From contig NZ_JBLYZJ010000019.1 in NCBI RefSeq assembly GCF_048551375.1, positions 1-40,843 of the forward strand: DNA of 40,843 bases, read 5' to 3'. The notes below the pieces were generated by a model that was given only the letters and a program-made list of their open reading frames with translations, did not search any database and was not told the origin of the DNA. The position numbers and the translations under genes were made by a program. Positions 15,361-22,736 of this stretch are shown here, one piece after another. This stretch comes from Faucicola sp048551375 (GTDB lineage: Bacteria; Pseudomonadota; Gammaproteobacteria; Pseudomonadales; Moraxellaceae). How positions within the stretch are numbered: position 1 is the stretch's first letter; the number at the start of each line of letters is the position of its first letter.

Positions 15361-16536
15361 ATGTCAAAACCTAACTTTCAATGGGAAGACCCCCTACTAC
15401 TTGACCAACAACTGACCGAAGAAGAGCGTCTGGTGTATCGTTCGGCAACGGATTTTTGCCAAAATGAATTGATGCCAAACATTATCCAAGCCAATCGTAA
15501 CGAAGATTTTGACCGTAATATTATGCGTCAAATGGGCGAGCTTGGCTTATTGGGTGTGACCATTGATGGTTATGGCTGTGCAGGGCTATCAAGTGTGGCG
15601 TATGGCTTAATTGCTCGTGCCGTTGAGCGTGTGGATTCTGGTTACCGCTCTGCCATGAGTGTGCAATCAAGCTTGGTGATGCACCCAATTTGGGCGTATG
15701 GCACAGAAGAGCAAAAACAAAAATTCTTGCCAAAACTTGCCACAGGTGAATATGTGGGCTGTTTTGGTTTGACCGAGCCAAACGCAGGTTCTGACCCTGC
15801 TTCGATGGAAACTCGTGCCAAAAAAGTCGATGGTGGTTATCAGCTTAAAGGTGCAAAAATGTGGATTACCAATTCACCGATTGCCGATGTGTTTGTGGTA
15901 TGGGCAAAAGATGATGAAGGTCAAATCCGTGGCTTCATCCTCGAAAAAGGGATGCAAGGACTGTCTGCCCCTAAAATCGAAGGTAAATTCTCATTGCGTG
16001 CCTCTATCACAGGCGAAATCGTGATGGATAACGTATTCGTGCCAGAAGAAAATGCCTTCCCAGATATCCGTGGACTTAAAGGACCTTTCGGCTGTCTAAA
16101 CAAAGCACGCTACGGCATCGCATGGGGTGCAATGGGAGCGGCTGAGTTCTGTTGGCACGCAGCTCGTCAATACACCCTTGACCGCAAACAATTTGGTCGC
16201 CCATTAGCCAACACTCAACTAGTACAGCTAAAACTTGCCGATATGCAGACCGAAATCGCTCTAGGCTTACAAGCTGCCTTGCGTGTGGGACGTTTGATGG
16301 ATGAAGACAAAGCCGCCCCAGAGATGATTTCCCTCATCAAACGCAACAACTGTGGCAAAGCTTTAGCCATCGCTCGTGTGGCTCGTGATATGCACGGTGG
16401 TAACGGTATTTCGGATGAATTCCATGTCATTCGCCATGTCATGAACCTTGAAGCTGTCAATACCTATGAAGGCACACATGACGTTCATGCCTTGATTTTG
16501 GGTCGAGCTCAAACTGGCTTACAAGCATTTTCTTAA
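15361..16536 (+). CDS. gcdH: Glutaryl-CoA dehydrogenase
   Basis: A 391-residue acyl-CoA dehydrogenase that oxidises and decarboxylates glutaryl-CoA to crotonyl-CoA and CO2, using FAD and passing electrons to ETF. Family signatures are clear: CFGLTEPNAGSDP and WITNSPIADVFVVWAK for flavin binding, ARYGIAWGAMGAAEF, and the C-terminal NTYEGTHDVHALILGRAQTG, whose Glu is the catalytic base. Length equals that of known GcdH proteins. AAGGA lies upstream at good spacing. A 163-base gap with a candidate operator separates it from the regulator gene, so it may have its own promoter. The assignment is strong. Confidence 0.95.
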   Translation: MSKPNFQWEDPLLLDQQLTEEERLVYRSATDFCQNELMPNIIQANRNEDFDRNIMRQMGELGLLGVTIDGYGCAGLSSVAYGLIARAVERVDSGYRSAMSVQSSLVMHPIWAYGTEEQKQKFLPKLATGEYVGCFGLTEPNAGSDPASMETRAKKVDGGYQLKGAKMWITNSPIADVFVVWAKDDEGQIRGFILEKGMQGLSAPKIEGKFSLRASITGEIVMDNVFVPEENAFPDIRGLKGPFGCLNKARYGIAWGAMGAAEFCWHAARQYTLDRKQFGRPLANTQLVQLKLADMQTEIALGLQAALRVGRLMDEDKAAPEMISLIKRNNCGKALAIARVARDMHGGNGISDEFHVIRHVMNLEAVNTYEGTHDVHALILGRAQTGLQAFS

Positions 16537-16578
16537 TGTAGTTTCTGATACCAAATCCAACGTTTTAATTTATAGGTT

Positions 16579-16601
16579 GTAGGGGCGTAATGCTTACGCC
16601 C
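16579..16601. repeat. REP-like palindrome, GTAGGGGCGTA family
   Basis: GGGCGTAA-TGC-TTACGCCC preceded by GTAG, between gcdH and the cupin gene. Confidence 0.85.
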
Positions 16602-16709
16602 TATTGAAGATTTTAGATGTTTGGCTGATGTCTTACTTTTAGCCTACAATATTGGATTTGATATTCATTGCAGATGTGGATTGAAACATTTAAGATAAGG
16701 ACTATCACC

Positions 16710-17039
16710 ATGAAAATGACCGACATTCCCTTTCAAGTCACCGACTGGACACAAGTCCCTGTCACCCAAAATCAAGGCGAAACAGGTACGTCAGAATGGC
16801 GTAGCTTGCAATTTGGCGATATCAATGTTCATTCGGTGGTGTATTCAGCAGGTTATCTGTCAGACCATTGGTGCAACAAAGGTCATATCTTGCTTTGTGT
16901 GGAAGGTGAGCTACATACCGAACTACAAGACGGACGTAAATTTGTATTGACCGCAGGCATGACTTACCAAGTCGCTGATGACACCGTGCCACACCGCTCA
17001 TCAACTACCACAGGGGCGAAGTTATTTATTGTGGATTAA
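16710..17039 (+). CDS. DHCW-motif cupin protein
   Basis: A 110-residue single-domain cupin. The start at 16710 (MKMTDIPFQ) has AAGG nine bases upstream; an upstream in-frame start lacks one. The motif SDHWCNKGHILLCVEGEL gives the DHCW-type cupin box, a later beta motif ends DDTVPHRSS, and His and Cys residues could bind a metal. No function is established for this family to my knowledge. It lies inside the glutarate/aminovalerate island, 44 bases before the semialdehyde dehydrogenase gene on the same strand, which hints at a role in the same pathway, perhaps as a small-molecule-binding or detoxifying partner. Confidence 0.75.
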   Translation: MKMTDIPFQVTDWTQVPVTQNQGETGTSEWRSLQFGDINVHSVVYSAGYLSDHWCNKGHILLCVEGELHTELQDGRKFVLTAGMTYQVADDTVPHRSSTTTGAKLFIVD

Positions 17040-17083
17040 TACCTCAGCAGTCAGTCCATCACATAATCAATCAGGGAGTTTGA

Positions 17084-18541
17084 ATGATGTTAAATCTCAA
17101 AGATACCAGTCTTATCAAAGACACTGTGCTTATCAATAATCAATGGCGACCTGCAAACAGTGGCGACACCATCAATGTCACCAACCCATTTGATAATAGC
17201 TTTATTGGTACAATTCCGAGCCTCAGCCGTGAAGAAGTGGTGGAAGCTGTGGATTATGCCACCTCTGCTCAAGTCGAATGGGCAAAAATGACCCCCAAAA
17301 AACGTGGTGAACTACTGATGGCATGGGCAGATTTGATTGATGCCAACACCGATGACCTCGCCACCATTATGACTACCGAGCAAGGCAAGCCCTTGACCGA
17401 AGCACGTGGTGAAATCGCCTATGCCAACAGCTTTATCCGTTGGTTTGCCGAAGAAGGCAAGCGTGTGTATGGCGATGTGATGTCAGCCACCAACCCTGAT
17501 TTGCGTTATGTCATTCTCAAACAACCCGTAGGCGTGTGTGCGGCGATTACACCGTGGAACTTTCCTGCTGCCATGATTACTCGTAAAGTTGCCCCAGCCT
17601 TAGCAGCGGGCTGTAGCATGATTGTCAAACCAGCGACCGAAACCCCACTGACAGCCCTTGCGATGGGTGAACTTGCCGTGCGTGCAGGTATTCCTGCAGG
17701 CGTGATTCAAATCGTCACAGGTAAATCTTCGGTGATTGGTGATGTATTGACCACGGATGAACGTATTCACAAACTATCCTTTACAGGGTCAACTGAAGTT
17801 GGACGTAAATTGATGGCTCAATGTGCCTCAACCGTCAAAAAACTGTCTATGGAGTTGGGTGGTAATGCTCCCTTTATCGTATTTGACGATGCTGACCTCG
17901 AAAAAGCCGCCACAGGCTTGATTATCTCAAAATACCGCAATGCAGGACAAACGTGCGTGTGTGCCAACCGTGTGTACGTCCAAGCTAGTGTCAAAGACCA
18001 ATTTTTAGCCATTTTTAAGAAAAAAGTCGAAGCCCTAAAAATCGGTAATGGCTTAGAGCAAGGCGTTGAAATCGGGCCATTGATTAACCAAGATGCGATG
18101 GATAAAGTCCAAGCCTTGCTAGAAGATGCGGTCAGTAAAGGTGCGACTGTGGTCGCAGGCGGTAAAAAACATTCAGCCTCTGCTCTCAGCTTTGAACCGA
18201 CTATTTTGACCGATATCAATAGTGATATGGATATCGCCACCCAAGAAATTTTTGGTCCAATCGCCCCTGTGTTCGTTTTTGAAACCGAAGAAGAAGTCAT
18301 TCGCCATGCCAATGATACGATTTATGGATTGGCAGCCTATTTTTATTCGCAAAGCATGGCACGTTCATGGCGTGTGACCGAAGGGCTTGAATACGGCATG
18401 GTTGCCCAAAACACAGGGCTTTTATCAACCGAAGTCGCCCCTTTTGGTGGGGTCAAACAATCAGGCTTTGGACGTGAAGGCTCAAAATACGGTATTGAAG
18501 AATACGTCACCACCAAATATTGGTGTGCTGATATTACTTAA
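17084..18541 (+). CDS. davD: Glutarate-/succinate-semialdehyde dehydrogenase
   Basis: A 485-residue aldehyde dehydrogenase of the GabD type. It has the expected length, the coenzyme fingerprint FTGSTEVG, the general base Glu in SMELGGNAPFIVFDDAD, and the catalytic Cys in NAGQTCVCANR. It oxidises a C4 or C5 omega-semialdehyde with NAD(P)+. Because the island also has a CoA transferase and gcdH, glutarate semialdehyde is the more likely main substrate, hence davD; by sequence alone gabD is equally apt. AGGGAG precedes the start, and a second ATG one codon in is also possible. It probably shares a transcript with the cupin gene. Confidence 0.9.
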   Translation: MMLNLKDTSLIKDTVLINNQWRPANSGDTINVTNPFDNSFIGTIPSLSREEVVEAVDYATSAQVEWAKMTPKKRGELLMAWADLIDANTDDLATIMTTEQGKPLTEARGEIAYANSFIRWFAEEGKRVYGDVMSATNPDLRYVILKQPVGVCAAITPWNFPAAMITRKVAPALAAGCSMIVKPATETPLTALAMGELAVRAGIPAGVIQIVTGKSSVIGDVLTTDERIHKLSFTGSTEVGRKLMAQCASTVKKLSMELGGNAPFIVFDDADLEKAATGLIISKYRNAGQTCVCANRVYVQASVKDQFLAIFKKKVEALKIGNGLEQGVEIGPLINQDAMDKVQALLEDAVSKGATVVAGGKKHSASALSFEPTILTDINSDMDIATQEIFGPIAPVFVFETEEEVIRHANDTIYGLAAYFYSQSMARSWRVTEGLEYGMVAQNTGLLSTEVAPFGGVKQSGFGREGSKYGIEEYVTTKYWCADIT

Positions 18542-18549
18542 TTATTATA

Positions 18550-18670
18550 AGACTTACGCAAAAATGCCATTTGTAGGTTGGGTGGAAGAATGACACCCAA
18601 CATAAACCCTTCAAATTGTTGGGTATCGCAAGCTCTACCCAACCTACGATTTGGTTAAATGCGTAAGTCC
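18550..18670. mobile_element. MITE-like element, copy A (121 bp)
   Basis: A 121-base non-coding element between davD and davT, with terminal inverted repeats (AGACTTACGCA / TGCGTAAGTCC) and TA dinucleotides directly outside both ends. It contains two inner inverted pairs built on GTAGGTTGGGT and ACCCAACCTAC, so the RNA could fold into a long hairpin. It differs at about five positions from the copy at 38624-38744. No transposase is encoded; mobilisation in trans by an IS with similar ends is assumed. Confidence 0.8.
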
Positions 18671-18691
18671 TATATTAATCATATAGATTTT

Positions 18692-18714
18692 GTAGGGGCG
18701 TATTGCATACGCCC
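18692..18714. repeat. REP-like palindrome, GTAGGGGCGTA family
   Basis: GGGCGTAT-TGC-ATACGCCC preceded by GTAG, just right of the MITE-like element and 48 bases before davT. Confidence 0.85.
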
Positions 18715-18762
18715 AAAATCGTAATGTAACACCAACCATCATTTATAAAAAAGGAGTTTGAC

Positions 18763-20025
18763 ATGAGTAATCTAACCAACGCAAGCCTATTAGAACGCCG
18801 TAAAAAAGTCTTACCCAATGGTTTAGGAGTCGCCTTTCCGATTTTTGCTGATAAAGCCAAAAATAGCGAAATTTGGGACGTAGAAGGCAAACGTTATATT
18901 GATTTTATCGGTGGTATCTCCGTCTTAAATACAGGGCATAGCCACCCAAAAATCGTAGCAGCCGTGAGCGAGCAATTACAACGTTTTTCACACACCTCAG
19001 CCCAAATCACCAACTACGAAAGCTACGTTGAGCTATGTGAAAAATTGTGCGAGAAAGCCCCAATCAGTGGCGACAAAAAAGCCTTCTTGCTCACCACTGG
19101 GGCAGAAGCGGTCGAAAACGCCATCAAAATCGCCCGTGCCAAAACAGGTCGTCCGGGGGTGATTGCGTTTGTTGGTGGCTGGCATGGTCGCACCCTGTTG
19201 GCAATGGGTTTGACAGGTAAAGTGATTCCGTATAAAAAATCGTTTGGTCCAATGCCTGCTTCTATTTTCCATGCCCCATTCCCAGCCCCTGAAAATCATA
19301 TCAGTGAAGAAGAAGCCTTGCGTGGGCTTGAGATGATTTTTAAAGCCGATATCGACCCATCTGAAGTGGCAGCGATGATTGTTGAGCCAGTTCAAGGTGA
19401 GGGTGGTTTCCACCAATTAACCCCATCGTATGCCAAAAAATTACGTGAAATTTGTGATAAACATGGCATCGTATTGATTTTTGATGAAGTACAATCAGGT
19501 TTTGGGCGTACAGGAACGTTGTTTGCCACAGAGCAATTAGGCGTTGAGCCAGATTTGATGACCAGTGCCAAAAGCTTGGCAGGTGGTTTCCCCATTTCAG
19601 CATTAATTGGACGTGCTGATATCATGGATGCTCCACAACCAGGCGGTTTGGGCGGTACGTATGCAGGTAGCCCATTGGGTACAGTTGCTGCTTTACAAGT
19701 GATGCAAATCATTGAAGAAGAAGGCTTATTAGCACGTAGCCAAGCGATTGGTGAAAAAATTGCTTCTTTTTTAACAGATTTAAATAACCCTAAAATTTCA
19801 TGCGTACGTCATAAAGGTGCGATGTTGGCATTTGATGTCGTGGATAGCGAAGGCAATCCAGACGTTGAAACCACCAATGCCCTTAAAGCCAAAGCATTTG
19901 AGCGAGGTTTATTATTAGCCTCTTGTGGTATGTACTTTAATACCATTCGTGTGATGGTACCCTTGACCGTTGAAGACAGTGTACTTGATGAAGCTTTGGC
20001 GATTATCAAAGAGGCACTTGCCTAA
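18763..20025 (+). CDS. davT: 5-aminovalerate / 4-aminobutyrate aminotransferase
   Basis: A 420-residue class III PLP aminotransferase of the GabT/DavT type. Key features are LTTGAEAVENAIKIARA, the cofactor Asp in FDEVQSGFGRTG, and the PLP lysine in SAKSLAGGFPISA. It transfers the omega-amino group of 5-aminovalerate or GABA to 2-oxoglutarate, giving the semialdehyde used by the dehydrogenase upstream. Start and AAGGAG site are clear. The 221-base gap to davD is filled by a MITE-like element and a REP, so the two genes may no longer share one transcript or may be unequally expressed. The choice between DavT and GabT rests on pathway context. Confidence 0.92.
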   Translation: MSNLTNASLLERRKKVLPNGLGVAFPIFADKAKNSEIWDVEGKRYIDFIGGISVLNTGHSHPKIVAAVSEQLQRFSHTSAQITNYESYVELCEKLCEKAPISGDKKAFLLTTGAEAVENAIKIARAKTGRPGVIAFVGGWHGRTLLAMGLTGKVIPYKKSFGPMPASIFHAPFPAPENHISEEEALRGLEMIFKADIDPSEVAAMIVEPVQGEGGFHQLTPSYAKKLREICDKHGIVLIFDEVQSGFGRTGTLFATEQLGVEPDLMTSAKSLAGGFPISALIGRADIMDAPQPGGLGGTYAGSPLGTVAALQVMQIIEEEGLLARSQAIGEKIASFLTDLNNPKISCVRHKGAMLAFDVVDSEGNPDVETTNALKAKAFERGLLLASCGMYFNTIRVMVPLTVEDSVLDEALAIIKEALA

Positions 20026-20033
20026 TCTCGTTA

Positions 20034-20153
20034 GGGCTGACACAAAAATCTATTGGTAGGTTGGGTCGAAGTATAAGACCCAACACAAAGTATTGATAAC
20101 GTTAGGGTTGATAGGATTAATCCAACCTACAAGCAATGATATTGCGTCAGTTC
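20034..20153. mobile_element. Divergent MITE-like element, copy C (120 bp)
   Basis: A 120-base non-coding segment between davT and the permease gene, with TA on both sides. Its ends (GGGCTGACACAA and, reversed, GAACTGACGCAA) match at 9 of 12 positions. The inside repeats the plan of copies A and B: GTAGGTTGGGT near the left, ACCCAAC, and CCAACCTAC near the right. It is clearly related in structure but much diverged in sequence. Confidence 0.6.
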
Positions 20154-20192
20154 TAAAGCCATTATTCCAAGTTAGACTAAAAGGAGTTAGTC

Positions 20193-21623
20193 ATGGCAAT
20201 GAGTGAATCGTTGCAGTTAGGTGTCGATGACACCCAAGCAAAAAAAGCACAACTAAAAGGCGGTTTAAAATCTCGACACCTCACCATGATTTCGATTGCA
20301 GGGGTGATTGGGGCAGCGTTATTTATCGGTTCTGGTAAAGTCATCGCTAATGCAGGTCCTGCGGCTGTCCTTGCGTATTTGGCAGGCGGTATGCTGGTGG
20401 TCTTGGTCATGCGTATGCTAGGTGAGATGGCGGTGTCACAACCAGACACTGGCTCATTCTCGACCTATGCAGACCGTGCTATCGGACGTTGGGCAGGTTT
20501 TACCATTGGCTGGTTATATTGGTATTTTTGGGCGTTACTGATGGGGTGGGAAGCGTATGTCGCAGGCAAAATCCTTCACCTATGGTTTCCGATGATACCG
20601 ATATGGGGCTATATGTTGATAGTGACCTTATCACTGATGGTCGTCAATCTGATGAATGTCAAAAACTATGGCGAATTTGAATTTTGGTTTGCCTTGGTAA
20701 AAGTCATTGCGATTGTCATATTCCTTATCATTGGTAGCTTGGCAATTATGAACCTATGGCCGTTGGGCAGTCTTGATGCACGAGGCTTTACCCATCTGAC
20801 CAGTGAAGGCTTTATGCCGAATGGGCCGGGTGCGGTCGTGACAGCCTTATTAGGCGTGATGTTTGCCTTTATTGGGGCGGAAGTGGTGACGGTCGCTGCA
20901 TCAGAATCCGAAAACCCAAGCCAAGAAATTGTCAAAACCACCAAATCAGTGGTGTGGCGGATTATCCTGTTTTACGTAGGCTCGATTTTTATTGCGGTTT
21001 GTCTTGTACCTTATAACAATCCGTTATTAAAAGACCCAACCTATGGGACTTATAGTGTGACTTTGGGTGCGTTGGGCATTCCCAATGCTCGTAATATTGT
21101 GAATTTTGTGGTATTAACCTCTGTATGTAGCTGTTTTAACTCAGCATTATACACTTGCTCTCGGATGCTGTTTTCATTGTCAAAACGTGGCGATGCCCAT
21201 CGTATCATGCAAGTCACAGGCGAAAAAACAGGCACACCTTGGGTGAGCGTCTTGATTTCTAGCTTCTTTGCGTTTGTGGCGATTTATTTTACTGCCACTG
21301 AGAAAATGGATATCTATGACGTGTTGATGACAGCGACAGGGACAGTGGCTTTGTATGTGTATTTGGCAATTGCATTCTCACAATTATTTATGAGACGTAA
21401 ACTGGAAGCGGAAAACAAACCCATCAGCTTTAAAATGTGGTTATTCCCTTGGTTGACGTATTTGGTTATCTTCGTGATTATTGCATCTATTATTGTGATG
21501 ATTTTTGAAGGTTCACAACGCAATGAAGTCATCTATACCTCAATGTTGGCAGGGGTCATCGTCACCATGGGTATCATTGCCCAAAAATTCGGTATTGGTA
21601 CAGGTGGACGTAAATCTGCTTAA
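20193..21623 (+). CDS. APC-family amino acid permease, GabP-like
   Basis: A 476-residue inner-membrane permease with about 12 helices. The N-terminus is hydrophilic, then SRHLTMISIAGVIGAALFIGSGK, the conserved first helix of the amino acid transporter (AAT/GabP/LysP/AroP) branch. FIGAEVVTVAASESENP, also conserved, follows in the middle. It likely takes up GABA, 5-aminovalerate or lysine with protons; its place after davT points to 5-aminovalerate or lysine. A good AAGGAG site precedes the ATG. A hairpin terminator follows the stop, so it ends the catabolic island. Confidence 0.88.
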   Translation: MAMSESLQLGVDDTQAKKAQLKGGLKSRHLTMISIAGVIGAALFIGSGKVIANAGPAAVLAYLAGGMLVVLVMRMLGEMAVSQPDTGSFSTYADRAIGRWAGFTIGWLYWYFWALLMGWEAYVAGKILHLWFPMIPIWGYMLIVTLSLMVVNLMNVKNYGEFEFWFALVKVIAIVIFLIIGSLAIMNLWPLGSLDARGFTHLTSEGFMPNGPGAVVTALLGVMFAFIGAEVVTVAASESENPSQEIVKTTKSVVWRIILFYVGSIFIAVCLVPYNNPLLKDPTYGTYSVTLGALGIPNARNIVNFVVLTSVCSCFNSALYTCSRMLFSLSKRGDAHRIMQVTGEKTGTPWVSVLISSFFAFVAIYFTATEKMDIYDVLMTATGTVALYVYLAIAFSQLFMRRKLEAENKPISFKMWLFPWLTYLVIFVIIASIIVMIFEGSQRNEVIYTSMLAGVIVTMGIIAQKFGIGTGGRKSA

Positions 21624-21642
21624 TTTTGACACGGTAACAAAT

Positions 21643-21669
21643 AAGGCAATCCACGGATTGCCTTTTTTT
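21643..21669 (+). terminator. Rho-independent terminator after the permease gene
   Basis: An 8-bp G/C-containing stem (GGCAATCC / GGATTGCC) is followed by seven Ts, 20 bases after the stop codon. It marks the end of the glutarate island transcript. Confidence 0.9.
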
Positions 21670-21762
21670 ATGGGAGTATCCAAATTCGCCAATCAATGTT
21701 AGTATAGGAATGAAATTGATAAAATAAGTACCGAAACAAAATTATCTTATAACATTCAATAT

Positions 21763-21794
21763 CGTAGGGTGGGTTAGCGAAGCGTAACCCACGG
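21763..21794. repeat. Palindromic repeat (GTGGGTTAGCGAAGCGTAACCCAC)
   Basis: GTGGGTTA and TAACCCAC arms around a GCGAAGCG centre that is itself partly palindromic, 61 bases before the Nudix gene. It resembles intergenic repeats common in Moraxellaceae and Neisseriaceae. Only one copy was seen here. Confidence 0.65.
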
Positions 21795-21854
21795 AAAATT
21801 AGATTATAATTTCAATTTGTTTAGTTACTTAGTGATAATAAATAAGGATAATCC

Positions 21855-22415
21855 ATGCCATTCTGCCTACAATGCGGACACCCAGCCGAACAAAAAATCC
21901 CCCCATTAGATAGCCGTCCCCGTTTGGTTTGCCCCAGTTGTGGCTATATTCACTACGAAAATCCCAAAGTCATCAACGGCTGTATCCTAATCCATGAGGA
22001 TAAAGTGCTGTTATGTCGCCGAGCGATTGAGCCACGGCATGGCTATTGGACATTGCCTGCAGGGTTTATGGAGTTGGGTGAAACCATGCTGGCAGGGGGC
22101 AACCGTGAATGTGTCGAAGAAGCCGAAGCAACAGGCGAGGGGCTACAACTATATTGTTTGTATGATATCCCTGATATTGGGCAAATTCATGCCATGTTTA
22201 TTGGGTCGCTCAAAGACGGTAAATTTGGGGTAGGGGAAGAAAGCTTAGAATGTGCGTTGTTTAGCGAAGATGATATGCCGTGGGAAGATTTGGCATTTCA
22301 AAATGTGATTGAAACCCTCAAACATTATTTCGCTGACCGCAAAGCAGGGCATCAATTGGGGGATTTTCCGATTCATCAACAAGTCATTATGAAAGATGTG
22401 CATTTAACGGAATAA
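21855..22415 (+). CDS. Nudix hydrolase with N-terminal zinc ribbon
   Basis: A 186-residue protein. Residues 1-35 form a zinc ribbon (CLQCG and CPSCG, four Cys ligands). A Nudix domain follows with the full box GFMELGETMLAGGNRECVEE. The layout resembles NudC-like and ADP-ribose-pyrophosphatase-like enzymes, but it lacks the larger NudC N-terminal domain and the SQPWPFPxS motif, so NADH pyrophosphatase activity is not assured. AAGGAT precedes the start. It is monocistronic and convergent with the feo genes. Confidence 0.82.
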   Translation: MPFCLQCGHPAEQKIPPLDSRPRLVCPSCGYIHYENPKVINGCILIHEDKVLLCRRAIEPRHGYWTLPAGFMELGETMLAGGNRECVEEAEATGEGLQLYCLYDIPDIGQIHAMFIGSLKDGKFGVGEESLECALFSEDDMPWEDLAFQNVIETLKHYFADRKAGHQLGDFPIHQQVIMKDVHLTE

Positions 22416-22432
22416 TTGTTAACAGTCAAAAT

Positions 22433-22455
22433 GTAGGGGCGTAATGCTTACGCCC
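22433..22455. repeat. REP-like palindrome, GTAGGGGCGTA family
   Basis: GGGCGTAA-TGC-TTACGCCC preceded by GTAG, ending one base before the stop codon of the FeoB-associated peptide gene. It may double as a transcript end for both convergent genes. Confidence 0.8.
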
Positions 22456-22593
22456 TTATGAATGTCCACACTTACCACACCCACCACAAGCAGTATTTTT
22501 GGTGGTTAAGCGTTTTTTGGCTTTTAGCAAAATATAAATCGTGGCAATCAGCACCATTATAATTACAATCAGTGTTTGTAATTGAGGATTCAT
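22456..22593 (-). CDS. FeoB-associated Cys-rich membrane protein (45 aa)
   Basis: A 45-residue frame starting MNPQLQTLIVIIMVL. One hydrophobic helix spans about residues 6-24, then a basic stretch (KAKKRLTTK) and a cysteine-rich tail (ACGGCGKCGHS). This matches the small FeoB-associated Cys-rich proteins often encoded next to feoB. The Cys tail may bind or hand over iron, but its role is not established. It lies downstream of feoB in the same direction, separated by 143 bases that hold two REP copies. Being so short, it is easily missed in annotation. Confidence 0.78.
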   Translation of the reverse strand: MNPQLQTLIVIIMVLIATIYILLKAKKRLTTKNTACGGCGKCGHS

Positions 22594-22610
22594 TATTTTT
22601 GCCTTTAAAT

Positions 22611-22641
22611 TCGTAAGGTGCGTTTTACGCACTATTTAATA
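22611..22641. repeat. GTGCGT/ACGCAC family repeat
   Basis: CGTAAGGTGCG-TTT-TACGCAC followed by an AT tail, in the gap between feoB and the FeoB-associated gene. It is similar to the elements at 12130-12150 (reversed) and 38589-38612. Confidence 0.6.
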
Positions 22642-22661
22642 CTAAAAATAAATATCGTATT

Positions 22662-22727
22662 GTAGGGGCGTAAGGTTTATGCCCTTTTTGAGATGTTGAT
22701 TATTGGGCGTATGCAATACGCCCCTAC
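22662..22727. repeat. Pair of facing REP-like palindromes downstream of feoB
   Basis: Copy one at 22662-22684 has a mutated right arm (TTATGCCC). Copy two at 22705-22727 is in reverse orientation with intact arms. The GTAGGGG/CCCCTAC ends face outward, so the 66-base unit could fold as one larger hairpin. It lies 10 bases past the feoB stop. Confidence 0.75.
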
Positions 22728-22736
22728 CATTTATTG

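Noticed and set aside
17084..20025. Naming these genes gabD and gabT for a GABA-only pathway
   Set aside because: The neighbouring CoA transferase and glutaryl-CoA dehydrogenase favour the C5 (5-aminovalerate/glutarate) route, though GABA may also be used.
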